Source of the DNA: Pleurodeles waltl
Lineage: Eukaryota > Chordata > Amphibia > Caudata > Salamandridae
Assembly (NCBI RefSeq): GCF_031143425.1
Contig: NC_090441.1
Coordinates: 219,600,928 to 219,664,927, forward strand
Reading direction: 5' to 3'
Length of the DNA: 64,000 nucleotides
How positions within the stretch are numbered: position 1 is the first letter of the stretch; the number at the start of each line of letters is the position of its first letter. Position numbers and translations under genes: made by a program. Below the pieces are notes generated by a model that saw only the letters and a list, made by a program, of their open reading frames with translations, had not been told where the DNA came from and made no database searches. Below are positions 1 through 11,935 of this stretch, piece after piece.

Positions 1-3000
1 GAGTGAACAGATAAACCCCTGTGAAGTACTGCGAGTGAACAGATAAACCCCTGTGAAGTACTGCGAGTGAACAGATAAACCCCTGTGAAGTACTGCGAGT
101 GAACAGATAAACCCCTGTGAAGTACTGCGAGTGAACAGATAAACCCCTGTGAAGTACTGCGAGTGAACAGATAAACCCCTGTGAAGTACTGCGAGTGAAC
201 AGATAAACCCCTGTGAAGTACTGCGAGTGAACAGATAAACCCCTGTGAAGTACTGCAAGTGAACAGATAAACCCCTGTGAAGTACTGCGAGTGAACAGAT
301 AAACCCCTGTGAAGTACTGCGAGTGAACAGATAAACCCCTGTGAAGTACTGTGAGTGAACAGATAAACCCCTGTGAACTATTGCAAGTGAACAGATAAAC
401 CCCTGTGAAGTACTGTGAGTGAACAGATAAACCCCTGTGAAGTACTGTGAGTGAACAGATAAACCCCTGTGAACTATTGCAAGTGAACAGATAAACCCCT
501 GTGAAGTACTGTGAGTGAACAGATAAACCCCTGTGAAGTACTGTGAGTGAACAGATAAACCCCTGTGAAGTACTGCGAGTGAACTGATAAACCCCTGTGA
601 AGTACTGTGAGTGAACAGATAAACCCCTGTGAAGTACTGCGAGTGAACAGATAAACCCCTGTGAAGTACTGCGAGTGAACAGATAAACCCCTGTGAAGTA
701 CTGCAAGTGAACAGATAAACCCCTGTGAAGTACTGCGAGTGAACAGATGAACCCCTGTGAAGTACTGTGAGTGAACAGATAAACCCCTGTGAAGTACTGT
801 GAGTGAACAGATAAACCCCTGTGAACTATTGCAAGTGAACAGATAAACCCCTGTGAAGTACTGTGAGTGAACAGATAAACCCCTGTGAAGTACTGTGAGT
901 GAACAGATAAACCCCTGTGAAGTACTGTGAGTGAACAGATAAACCCCTGTGAACTATTGCAAGTGAACAGATAAACCCCTGTGAAGTACTGTGAGTGAAC
1001 AGATAAACCCCTGTGAAGTACTGCGAGTGAACAGATAAACCCCTGTGAAGTACTGTGAGTGAACAGATAAACCCCTGTGAAGTACTGCGAGTGAACTGAT
1101 AAACCCCTGTGAAGTACTGTGAGTGAACAGATAAACCCCTGTGAAGTACTGCAAGTGAACAGATAAACCCCTGTGAAGTACTGCGAGTGAACAGATAAAC
1201 CCCTGTGAAGTACTGCGAGTGAACAGATAAACCCCTGTGAAGTACTGCAAGTGAACAGATAAACCCCTGTGAAGTACTGCGAGTGAACAGATAAACCCCT
1301 GTGAAGTACTGCAAGTGAACAGATAAACCCCTGTGAAGTACTGCAAGTGAACAGATAAACCCCTGTGAAGTACTGCAAGTGAACAGATAAACCCCTGTGA
1401 AGTACTGCGAGTGAACAGATAAACCCCTGTGAAGTACTGTGAGTGAACAGATAAACCCCTGTGAACTATTGCAAGTGAACAGATAAACCCCTGTGAAGTA
1501 CTGTGAGTGAACAGATAAACCCCTGTGAAGTACTGTGAGTGAACAGATAAACCCCTGTGAAGTACTGCGAGTGAACTGATAAACCCCTGTAAAGTACTGC
1601 GAGTGAACAGATAAACCCCTGTGAACTATTGCAAGTGAACAGATAAACCCCTGTGAAGTACTGCGAGTGAACAGATAAACCCCTGTGAAGTACTGCGAGT
1701 GAACAGATAAACCCCTGTGAAGTACTGCAAGTGAACAGATAAACCCCTGTGAAGTACTGCGAGTGAACAGATAAACCCCTGTGAAGTACTGCGAGTGAAC
1801 AGATAAACCCCTGTGAAGTACTGCGAGTGAACAGATAAACCCCTGTGAAGTACTGTGAGTGAACAGATAAACCCCTGTGAACTATTGCAAGTGAACAGAT
1901 AAACCCCTGTGAAGTACTGTGAGTGAACAGATAAACCCCTGTGAAGTACTGTGAGTGAACAGATAAACCCCTGTGAAGTACTGTGAGTGAACAGATAAAC
2001 CCCTGTGAAGTACTGCGAGTGAACAGATAAACCCCTGTGAAGTACTGCGAGTGAACTGATAAACCCCTGTGAAGTACTGTGAGTGAACAGATAAACCCCT
2101 GTGAAGTACTGCAAGTGAACAGATAAACCCCTGTGAAGTACTGTGAGTGAACAGATAACCCCCTGTGAAGTATTGCAAGTGAACTGATGAACCCCTGTGA
2201 AGTACTGTGAGTGAACAGATAAACCCCTGTGAAGTATTGCAAGTGAACAGATAACCCCCTGTGAAGTACTGCGAGTGAACAGATAAACCCCTGTGAAGTA
2301 CTGCGAGTGAACAGATAAACCCCTGTGAAGTACTGCGAGTGAACAGATAAACCCCTGTGAAGTACTGTGAGTGAACAGATAAACCCCTGTGAAGTACTGT
2401 GAGTGAACAGATAAACCCCTGTGAAGTACTGCGAGTGAACAGATAAACCCCTGTGAAGTACTGCGAGTGAACAGATAAACCCCTGTGAAGTACTGTGAGT
2501 GAACAGATAAACCCCTGTGAAGTACTGTGAGTGAACAGATAAACCCCTGTGAACTATTGCAAGTGAACAGATAAACCCCTGTGAAGTACTGTGAGTGAAC
2601 AGATAAACCCCTGTGAAGTACTGTGAGTGAACAGATAAACCCCTGTGAAGTACTGCGAGTGAACAGATAAACCCCTGTGAAGTACTGCGAGTGAACTGAT
2701 AAACCCCTGTGAAGTACTGTGAGTGAACAGATAAACCCCTGTGAAGTACAGCAAGTGAACAGATAAACCCCTGTGAAGTACTGTGAGTGAACAGATAACC
2801 CCCTGTGAAGTATTGCAGGTGAACTGATGAACCCCTGTGAAGTACTGCGAGTGAACAGATAAACCCCTGTGAAGTACTGCGAGTGAACAGATAAACCCCT
2901 GTGAAGTACTGCGAGTGAACAGATAAACCCCTGTGAAGTACTGTGAGTGAACAGATAAACCCCTGTGAAGTACTGTGAGTGAACAGATAAACCCCTGTGA

Positions 3001-6000
3001 AGTACTGCGAGTGAACAGATAAACCCCTGTGAAGTACTGCGAGTGAACAGATAAACCCCTGTGAAGTACTGTGAGTGAACAGATAAACCCCTGTGAAGTA
3101 CTGTGAGTGAACAGATAAACCCCTGTGAACTATTGCAAGTGAACAGATAAACCCCTGTGAAGTACTGTGAGTGAACAGATAAACCCCTGTGAAGTACTGT
3201 GAGTGAACAGATAAACCCCTGTGAAGTACTGTGAGTGAACAGATAAACCCCTGTGAACTATTGCAAGTGAACAGATAAACCCCTGTGAAGTACTGCGAGT
3301 GAACAGATAAACCCCTGTGAAGTACTGCGAGTGAACAGATAAACCCCTGTGAAGTACTGCAAGTGAACAGATAAACCCCTGTGAAGTACTGCGAGTGAAC
3401 AGATAAACCCCTGTGAAGTACTGCGAGTGAACAGATAAACCCCTGTGAAGTACTGCGAGTGAACAGATAAACCCCTGTGAAGTACTGTGAGTGAACAGAT
3501 AAACCCCTGTGAAGTACTGTGAGTGAACAGATAAACCCCTGTGAAGTACTGCGAGTGAACAGATAAACCCCTGTGAAGTACTGCGAGTGAACAGATAAAC
3601 CCCTGTGAAGTACTGTGAGTGAACAGATAAACCCCTGTGAAGTACTGTGAGTGAACAGATAAACCCCTGTGAACTATTGCAAGTGAACAGATAAACCCCT
3701 GTGAAGTACTGTGAGTGAACAGATAAACCCCTGTGAAGTACTGTGAGTGAACAGATAAACCCCTGTGAAGTACTGTGAGTGAACAGATAAACCCCTGTGA
3801 ACTATTGCAAGTGAACAGATAAACCCCTGTGAAGTACTGCGAGTGAACAGATAAACCCCTGTGAAGTACTGCGAGTGAACAGATAAACCCCTGTGAAGTA
3901 CTGCAAGTGAACAGATAAACCCCTGTGAAGTACTGCGAGTGAACAGATAAACCCCTGTGAAGTACTGCGAGTGAACAGATAAACCCCTGTGAAGTACTGT
4001 GAGTGAACAGATAAACCCCTGTGAAGTACTGTGAGTGAACAGATAAACCCCTGTGAACTATTGCAAGTGAACAGATAAACCCCTGTGAAGTACTGTGAGT
4101 GAACAGATAAACCCCTGTGAAGTACTGTGAGTGAACAGATAAACCCCTGTGAAGTACTGCGAGTGAACAGATAAACCCCTGTGAAGTACTGCGAGTGAAC
4201 TGATAAACCCCTGTGAAGTACTGTGAGTGAACAGATAAACCCCTGTGAAGTACTGCAAGTGAACAGATAAACCCCTGTGAAGTACTGTGAGTGAACAGAT
4301 AACCCCCTGTGAAGTATTGCAAGTGAACTGATGAACCCCTGTGAAGTACTGTGAGTGAACAGATAAACCCCTGTGAAGTATTGCAAGTGAACAGATAACC
4401 CCCTGTGAAGTACTGCGAGTGAACTGATAAACCCCTGTAAAGTACTGCGAGTGAACTGATAAACCCCTGTGAAGTACTGTGAGTGAACAGATAAACCCCT
4501 GTGAAGTACTGTGAGTGAACTGATAAACCCCTGTGAAGTACTGCAAGTGAACTGATAAACCCCTGTGAAGTACTGCGAGTGAACAGATAAACCCCTGTGA
4601 AGTACTGCGAGTGAACAGATAAACCCCTGTGAAGTATTGCAAGTGAACTGATAAACCCCTGTGAATTACTGCGAGTGAACAGATAACCCCCTGTGAAGTA
4701 TTGCAAGTGAACTGATGAACCCCTGTGAAGTACTGCGAGTGAACAGATAAAACCCTGTGAAGTATTGCAAGTGAACAGATAAACCCCTGTGAAGTACTGT
4801 GAGTGAACAGATAACCCCCTGTGAAGTACTGCGAGTGAACAGATGAACCCCTGTGAAGTACTGTGACTGAACAGATAAACCCCTGTGAAGTATTGCAAGT
4901 GAACAGATAAACCCCTGTGAAGTACTGCGAGTGAACTGATAAACCCCTGTGAAGTACTGTGAGTGAACAGATAAACCCCTGTGAAGTACTGCAAGTGAAC
5001 AGATAAACCCCTGTGAAGTACTGTGAGTGAACAGATAACCCCCTGTGAAGTATTGCAAGTGAACAGATAAACCCCTGTGAAGTACTGCAAGTGAACAGAT
5101 AAACCCCTGTGAAGTATTGCAAGTGAACAGATAAACCCCTGTGAAGTACTGTGAGTGAACAGATAAACCCCTGTGAAGTATTGCAAGTGAACAGATAACC
5201 CCCTGTGAAGTACTGCGAGTGAACAGATAACCCCCTGTGAAGTATTGCAAGTGAACTGATGAACCCCTGTGAAGTACTGCGAGTGAACAGATAAACCCCT
5301 GTGAAGTATTGCAAGTGAACTGATAAACCCCTGTGAAGTACTGTGAGTGAACAGATAAACCCCTGTGAAGTATTGCAAGTGAACAGATAAACCCCTGTGA
5401 AGTACTGCGAGTGAACAGATAAACCCCTGTGAAGTACTGTGAGTGAACAGATAATCCCCTGTGAAGTACTGTGAGTGAACAGATAAACCCCTGTGAAGTA
5501 TTGCAAGTGAACTGATAAACCCCTGTGAAGTACTGCGAGTGAACAGATAAACCCCTGTGAAGTACTGTGAGTGAACAGATAAACCCCTGTGAAGTACTGT
5601 GAGTGAACAGATAAACCCCTGTGAAGTATTGCAAGTGAACTGATAAACCCCTGTGAAGTACTGCGAGTGAACAGATAAACCCCTGTGAAGTACTATAAGT
5701 GAACAGATAAACCCCTGTGAAGTACTGCGAGTGAACAGATAAACCCCTGTGAAGTACTGCAAGTGAACAGATAAACCCCTGTGAAGTACTGTGAGTGAAC
5801 AGATAAACCCCTGTGAAGTACTGCGAGTGAACAGATAAACCCCTGTGAAGTACTGTGAGTGAACAGATAAACCCCTGTGAAGTACTGCGAGTGAACTGAT
5901 AAACCCCTGTAAAGTACTGCGAGTGAACAGATAAACCCCTGTGAAGTACTGCGAGTGAACAGATAAACCCCTGTGAAGTACTGCGAGTGAACAGATAAAC

Positions 6001-7326
6001 CCCTGTGAAGTACTGCAAGTGAACAGATAAACCCCTGTGAAGTACTGCAAGTGAACAGATAAACCCCTGTGAAGTACTGCGAGTGAACAGATAAACCCCT
6101 GTGAAGTACTGCGAGTGAACAGATAAACCCCTGTGAAGTACTGTGAGTGAACAGATAAACCCCTGTGAAGTACTGTGAGTGAACAGATAAACCCCTGTGA
6201 ACTATTGCAAGTGAACAGATAAACCCCTGTGAAGTACTGCGAGTGAACAGATAAACCCCTGTGAAGTACTGTGAGTGAACAGATAAACCCCTGTGAACTA
6301 TTGCAAGTGAACAGATAAACCCCTGTGAAGTACTGTGAGTGAACAGATAAACCCCTGTGAACTATTGCAAGTGAACAGATAAACCCCTGTGAAGTATTGC
6401 AAGTGAACTGATAAACCCCTGTGAAGTATTGCAAGTGAACAGATAAACCCCTGTGAAGTATTGCAAGTGAACAGATAAACCCCTGTGAAGTATTGCAAGT
6501 GAACTGATAAACCCCTGTGAAGTATTGCAAGTGAACAGATAAACCCCTGTGAACTATTGCAAGTGAACAGATAAACCCCTGTGAACTATTGCAAGTGAAC
6601 AGATAAACCCCTGTGAAGTATTGCAAGTGAACTGATAAACCCCTGTGAAGTATTGCAAGTGAACAGATAAACCCCTGTGAACTATTGCAAGTGAACAGAT
6701 AAACCCCTGTGAACTATTGCAAGTGAACAGATAAACCCCTGTGAAGTATTGCAAGTGAACTGATAAACCCCTGTGAAGTATTGCAAGTGAACAGATAAAC
6801 CCCTGTGAAGTATTGCAAGTGAACAGATAAACCCCTGTGAAGTATTGCAAGTGAACTGATAAACCCCTGTGAAGTATTGCAAGTGAACAGATAAACCCCT
6901 GTGAACTATTGCAAGTGAACAGATAAACCCCTGTGAAGTATTGCAAGTGAACAGATAAACCCCTGTGAAGTATTGCAAGTGAACTGATAAACCCCTGTGA
7001 AGTATTGCAAGTGAACAGATAAACCCCTGTGAACTATTGCAAGTGAACAGATAAACCCCTGTGAAGTATTGCAAGTGAACTGATAAACCCCTGTGAAGTA
7101 TTGCAAGTGAACAGATAAACCCCTGTGAAGTATTGCAAGTGAACAGATAAACCCCTGTGAAGTATTGCAAGTGAACTGATAAACCCCTGTGAAGTATTGC
7201 AAGTGAACAGATAAACCCCTGTGAAGTATTGCAAGTGAACTGATAAACCCCTGTGAAGTATTGCAAGTGAACTGATGAATCCATGTGAAGTATTGTGACT
7301 GAACTAATAAATCACTGTGAAGTGAC
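1..7326. repeat. 32-bp minisatellite array, about 229 units
   Basis: The sequence repeats a 32-bp unit that begins GAGTGAACAGATAAACCCCT and ends GTGAAGTACTGC. Units vary at a few fixed positions: GCGAG/GCAAG/GTGAG, GAACAG/GAACTG, ATAAAC/ATAACC/ATGAAC, and GAAGTACT/GAACTATT/GAAGTATT. The left end (1-350) is nearly pure GTACTGCGAG type. The middle is mixed. From about 6360 to 7280 the array is dominated by TATTGCAAG units alternating ACAG and ACTG. The right edge decays over 7270-7326. The register is strict: the rare variant ACAGATAACC falls at 2151, 2791 and 4295, which are 20 and 47 whole units apart. The long minus-strand frames here are a by-product of a stop-free 32-bp unit, so I call no gene. 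Confidence 0.97.
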
Positions 7327-7504
7327 TGTACAAATGTAAATAGAAAGTATGTTTAAAAGGTTGTAACTCTGGCTTGAGGATCCTTGACTAAAATAATTAA
7401 AGTAGTGAAAGTCAACAGTCATCCAGTGAGTGTGAGTGTTCTCTAAAAGTTTATGAGTGTTTAACATAAATACATAAATAAGTATAAAACTACTAACAAA
7501 TATT
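7327..7504. other. AT-rich spacer without recognisable features
   Basis: Short AT-rich single-copy-looking stretch between the minisatellite and the next array. It holds no credible ORF, RNA gene or element end that I can recognise. Confidence 0.6.
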
Positions 7505-8130
7505 ATGTGAGGGGCTGCGTGACAGTCCGTATCCGTGTGTGACTGGGCATCTGAGTGACTGTATGGGCATGTGAGTGGGTGTGTGAGTGCATAAGTGGCT
7601 GTGTGAGTAGCTGCATAGGTTGTTGAGTAGCTGTTTGAGTGCCTGTATTGATGAGTGAGTAGGTGTGTGAGTGGCTGTATGGGTAAGTGACTGGCTGTGT
7701 CAATGGGTGTATGGGTGGTTGAGTGTGTGTGTGAGTGATTGTATGGTTGATTGATTAGCTGTGTGGATGTCTGTATGGGTGAATGATTGGGTGTATACGT
7801 GATTGTATGGGTGAGTGAGTGAGTGGCTGTTTGAATGGGCATATTAGTGTGTGAGTGGCTGTATTGGAGAGTGAGTGTCTGTGAGTGGCTGTATGGGTGA
7901 GTGACTGGGCATGTGAGTGGTTATATGGGTGTGCGAATGGGTATTTAACTGGTTGTGTTGGTGTGTGAGTGGCTGTATGGGTGAGTGAGTGGGTGTGTAA
8001 GTGGCTTTATGGGTGAGTGAGTGAGTGAGTGCTTGAATGGGTACGTGAATGGGTAAGTTAGTGGTTCTGGGGGTATGTGAGTGGGTGTATGAGAGATTGT
8101 ATGGGTGTGTCAGTGGGTGTGTCAGTGGTC
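7505..8130. repeat. degenerate GTGAGTGGCTGTATGGGT-type array
   Basis: Imperfect repetition of the words GTGAGTGG, CTGTATGGGT and GAGTGAGTG, at an irregular period of roughly 16-24 bp. It is purine/T-rich on the plus strand. The apparent minus-strand protein (Thr/His/Ser-rich) only reflects this composition. It is separate in sequence from the 32-bp array to its left. Confidence 0.85.
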
Positions 8131-8235
8131 AGCGGATGTAATTAGTGATGTCATTTAAGAGGTCATCAGTGATGCCATCAATGATGTCACTGACCATGTC
8201 ATAAATGATGTAATATGTGAGGTCATAAGCAGTGC
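8131..8235. repeat. short degenerate GATGTCAT-type repeat
   Basis: About 100 bp in which GATGTCAT, GTCATCAGTGATG and similar words recur every 10-20 bp. It is a small decayed tandem repeat. No gene is present. Confidence 0.6.
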
Positions 8236-8586
8236 AATGCAGGGGAGTGACTTATAGTTAGCTCAGGTAACGCTGCATTTCTATAGTTGTGTGCGTGTAA
8301 AATGTGTTTCTAACTACACTGTCCCATTAACCTATGATTTTTTCAGTGAATTTGTAAGGTTTTTAAATTCTATCTCCTAACTACAATGTCCCTGTGACCT
8401 TTAAATGAATTAAAGTTATAACTATAACTTTAGAATTCTAATGTTTGTGTAGTTTAAGTTGGTTTTGCAGAGAAAGAGGGAAATACAAATTAAAGGACAT
8501 ATTTGCTAAAGACTTATGTCCTCCTTGCAGCATGCAACAGGATACAAGGGTGACGCAACTCAAGTTGCATTTATCAAGCCACACAA

Positions 8587-8764
8587 GGCCACCTTGCTTG
8601 GCCTTCAGTGGCTTCATAAATCTAAAGTAATGAAATGCAACGCAAATCACTGTGTTGCGTTACTCTGTCCCAGGAGGCCACCTTGCTTGGCCTTCAGTGG
8701 CTTCATAAATGTAAAGTAATGAAATGCAACACAAATCACTGTGTTGCGTTACTCTGTCCCAGGA
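8587..8764. repeat. 89-bp tandem duplication
   Basis: Two adjacent copies start GGCCACCTTGCTTGGCCTTC, one at 8587 and one at 8676, and differ at only a few bases. Each carries the potential stem around AATCACTGTGTTGCGTT. Confidence 0.9.
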
Positions 8765-8848
8765 GGCATTCCATGTGTGGAGTGTGGGTGTTCCATGCGC
8801 CCACTGATGGATTTTGATGCGTTCACAGATTTGCGATTACTGGTAGAC

Positions 8849-8853
8849 CTGGG
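8849..8853. repeat. target-site duplication of Gypsy element 1, left copy
   Basis: CTGGG directly precedes the LTR start TGTGAGAAAG. The same five bases follow the 3' LTR at 23501-23505. Five-base duplications are usual for Gypsy integrases. Confidence 0.93.
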
Positions 8854-9265
8854 TGTGAGAAAGTAGCCTCTTTCTAGCCTTGTTACCCCCACTAAAGGCC
8901 TGTTTGTGAGTGTATGTCAGGGTGTTTTCACTGTCTCACTGGTATCCTGCTTGCCAGGGCCCAGTGCTCATAGTGAAAACCCTATGTTTTCAGTATGTTT
9001 GTTATGTGTCACTGGGACCCTGCTAGTCAGGACCCCAGTGCTCATAAGTTTGTGGCCTATATGTATGTGTTCCCTGTGTGGTGCCTAACTGTCTCACTGA
9101 GGCTCTGCTAACCAGAACCTCAGTGGTTATGCTCTCTCATTTCTTTAAAATTGTCACTAACAGGCTAGTGACCAATTTTACCAATTTACATTGGCTTACT
9201 GGAACACCCTTATAATTCCCTAGTATATGGTACTGAGGTACCCAGGGTATTGGGGTTCCAGGAGA

Positions 9266-10034
9266 TCCCTATGGGCTGCAGCAATTCTTTTGCCACCCAT
9301 AGGGAGCTCTGACAATTCTTACACAGGCCTGCCACTGCAGCCTGAGTGAAATAACGTCCACGTTATTTCACAGCCATTTTACACTGCACTTAAGTAACTT
9401 ATAAGTCACCTATATGTCTAACCTTTACCTGGTAAAGGTTAGGTGTAAAGTTACTTAGTGTGAGGGCACCCTGGCACTAGCCAAGGTGCCCCCACATTGT
9501 TCAGAGCCAATTCCCTGAACTTTGTGAGTGCGGGGACACCATTACACGCGTGCACTACATATAGGTCACTACCTATATGTAGCTTCACAATGGTAACTCC
9601 GAATATGGCCATGTAACATGTCTATGATCATGGAATTGCCCCCTCTATACCATCCTGGCATAGTTGGCACAATCCCATGATCCCAGTGGTCTGTAGCACA
9701 GACCCTGGTACTGCCAAAGTGCCCTTCCTGGGGTTTCACTGCAGCTGCTGCTGCTGCCAACCCCTCAGACAGGCATCTGCCCTCCTGGGGTCCAGCCAGG
9801 CCTGGCCCAGGATGGCAGAACAAAGGACTTCCTCTGAGAGAGGGTGTTACACCCTCTCCCTTTGGAAAATGGTGTGAAGGCAGGGGAGGAGTAGCCTCCC
9901 CCAGCCTCTGGAAATGCTTTGTTGGGCACAGATGTGCCCAATTCTGCATAAGCCAGTCTACACCGGTTCAGGGGACCCCTTAGCCCTGCTCTGGCGCGAA
10001 ACTGGACAAAGGAAAGGGGAGTGACCACTCCCCT
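9266..10034. promoter_or_regulatory. run of conserved palindromes in the LTR
   Basis: Perfect or near-perfect inverted repeats lie at 9266-9275/9296-9305, 9346-9371, 9419-9441, 9556-9566/9571-9581, 9688-9694/9698-9704, 9838-9858, 9924-9939 and 10015-10034. More imperfect ones occur upstream (around CACTGAGG...CCTCAGTG). The same stems recur in the other family A and B LTRs of the window. They would fold in RNA or single-stranded DNA; their function is unknown. Confidence 0.75.
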
Positions 10035-10667
10035 AACCTGCACCTCCCCTGGGAGGTGTCCAGAGCTCCTCCAGTGTGCTCCAGACCTCTGCCATCTTGG
10101 AAACAGAGGTGCTGCTGGCACACTGGACTGCTCTGAGTGGCCAGTGCCACCAGGTGACGTCAGAGACTCCTTCTGATAGGCTCCTTCAGGTGTTAGTAAC
10201 CTATCCTCTCTCCTAGGTAGCCAAACCCTCTTTTCTGGCTATTTAGGGTCTCTGTCTCTGGGGAAACTTTAGATAACGAATGCATGAGCTCAGCCGAGTT
10301 CCTCTGCATCTCTCTCTTCACCTTCTGATAAGGAATCGACTGCTGACCGCGCTGGAAGCCTGCAAACCTGCAACATAGTAGCAAAGACGACTACTGCAAC
10401 TCTGTAACGCTGATCCTGCCGCCTTCTCGACTGTTTTCCTGCTTGTGCATGCTGTGGGGGTAGTCTGCCTCCTCTCTGCACCAGAAGCTCCGAAGAAATC
10501 TCCTGTGGGTCGACGGAATCTTCCCCCTGCAACCGCAGGCACCAAAAAGCTGCATTACCGGTCCCTTGGGTCTCCTCTCAGCACGACGAGCGAGGTCCCT
10601 CGAATCCAGCAACTCTGTCCAAGTGACCCCCACAGTCCAGTGACTCTTCAGTCCAAGTTTGGTGGAG

Positions 10668-11268
10668 GTAAGTCCTTGCCTCACCTCGCTGGGCTGCATT
10701 GCTGGGAACCGCGACTTTGCAGCTACTCCGGCCCCTGTGCACTTCCGGCGGAAATCCTTTGTGCACAGCCAAGCCTGGGTCCACGGCACTCTAACCTGCA
10801 TTGCACGACTTTCTAAGTTGGTCTCCGGTGACGTGGGACTCCTTTGTGCAACTTCGGCGAGCACCGTTTCACGCATCCTCGTAGTGCCTGTTTCTGGCAC
10901 TTCTCCAGGTGCTACCGGCTTCAGAGAGGGCTTCTTGTCTTGCTCGACGTCCCCTCTCTCTGCTGGTCCAATTTGCGACCTCCTGGTCCCTCCTGGGCCT
11001 CAGCAGCGTCCAAAAACGCTAACCGCACGATTTGCAGCTAGCAAGACTTGTTGGCATTCTTTCGGCGGGAAATCACTTCTGCACGACTCTCCACGGCGAG
11101 AGGGGTCCGTCCACCAAAGGGGAAGTCTTGAGCCCTTTTCGTTCCTGCAGAAACCTCAGCTTCTTCTGTCCAGTAGAAGCTTCTTTGCACCTGCAGCTGG
11201 CATTTCCTGGGCATCTGCCCATCTCCGACTTGCTTGTGACTTTTGGACTTGGTCCCCTTGTTCCACAG
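10668..11268 (+). other. putative intron inside the LTR
   Basis: GGAG|GTAAGTCC at 10668 matches the metazoan splice-donor consensus closely. A pyrimidine-rich stretch ending TTCCACAG at 11268 is an acceptor-like site. Both are kept in the LTRs at 20420 and 26076, and on the minus strand at 47642, 55895 and in the solo LTR. The splicing is inferred from motif alone. Confidence 0.4.
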
Positions 11269-11688
11269 GTACCCTAGATTGGAAATCCACAGTTGTTGCA
11301 TTGCTGGTTTGTGTCTTTCCTGCATTATTCCTCTAACACGACTTCTTTGTCCTTTGGGGAACTTTAGTGCACTTTGCACTCACTTTTCAGGGTCTTGGGG
11401 AGGGTTATTTTTCTAACTCTCACTATTTTCTAATAGTCCCAGCGACCCTCTACAAGGTCACATAGGTTTGGGGTCCATTCGTGGTTCGCATTCCACTTTT
11501 GGAGTATATGGTTTGTGTTGCCCCTATCCCTATGTTTCCCCATTGCATCCTATTGTAACTATACATTGTTTGCACTGTTTTCTAAGACTATACTGCATAT
11601 TTTTGCTATTGTGTATATATATCTTGTGTATATTTCCTATCCTCTCACTGAGGGTACACTCTAAGATACTTTGGCATATTGTCATAAA

Positions 11689-11694
11689 AATAAA
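11689..11694 (+). terminator. AATAAA polyadenylation signal in the LTR
   Basis: AATAAA lies about 240 bp before the LTR end, inside the near-palindrome AAAATAAAGTACCTTTATTT. It occurs at the equivalent place in all family A/B LTRs, so it probably directs 3' processing of element transcripts. Confidence 0.6.
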
Positions 11695-11935
11695 GTACCT
11701 TTATTTTTAGTATAACTGTGTATTGTGTTTTCTTATGATATTGTGCACATGACACTAAGTGGTACTGTAGTAGCTTCACACGTCTCCTAGTTCAGCCTAA
11801 GCTGCTCTGCTAAGCTACCATTATCTATCAGCCTAAGCTGCTAGACACCCTATACACTAATAAGGGATAACTGGGCCTGGTGCAAGGTGCAAGTACCCCT
11901 TGGTACTCACTACAAGCCAGTCCAGCCTCCTACAT

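Larger units (their letters stand above)
8236..8853. repeat. AT-rich, hairpin-bearing repeat: left half of the locus split by Gypsy element 1
   Basis: AT-rich sequence with the word AAGTTATAACTATAACTT near 8413, followed by short hairpins (for example GCAACT/AGTTGC near 8554-8568 and AACGCAA/TTGCGTT at 8639-8662). An 89-bp segment is tandemly duplicated (8587-8675 and 8676-8764). A similar AAGTTATAACTATAACTT word recurs at about 23883, beyond the Gypsy insertion. I infer that 8236-8853 and 23501-23945 were continuous before element 1 inserted. I do not recognise the repeat family. Confidence 0.55.
8854..11934 (+). repeat. 5' LTR of Gypsy element 1 (3081 bp, family A)
   Basis: Starts TGTGAGAAAGTAGCC and ends GCCTCCTACA, so it has the TG...CA termini of LTRs. 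Its mate at 20420-23500 has the same length. The first 1.2 kb is packed with short perfect palindromes. The middle has a strong splice-donor-like GAGGTAAGT and a downstream TTCCACAG acceptor-like site. The last part has AATAAA within a small palindrome. Several ORFs of 60-225 codons occur on both strands, but none shows domain structure, so none is annotated as a gene. Confidence 0.93.

Noticed and set aside
3258..6626. A 1122-codon repeat-protein gene on the minus strand
   Set aside because: All phases of the unit are stop-free on that strand, so long frames are expected without selection; there is no promoter, signal or non-repeat domain.
1..7326. CRISPR-like array because of many 32-bp direct repeats
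   Set aside because: The repeats are head-to-tail with no spacers, and the window is eukaryotic.
7312..7842. Thr/His-rich minus-strand protein
   Set aside because: It is a translation of the degenerate GTGAGTGG array.
8906..9088. Short plus-strand ORF near the LTR start, also at 20472
   Set aside because: It lies wholly within the hairpin-rich LTR start and contains no recognisable domain.
8854..11934. Several ORFs of 60-225 codons in the LTRs, repeated in each copy
   Set aside because: They recur because LTRs recur, overlap on both strands, change length between copies and show no domain.
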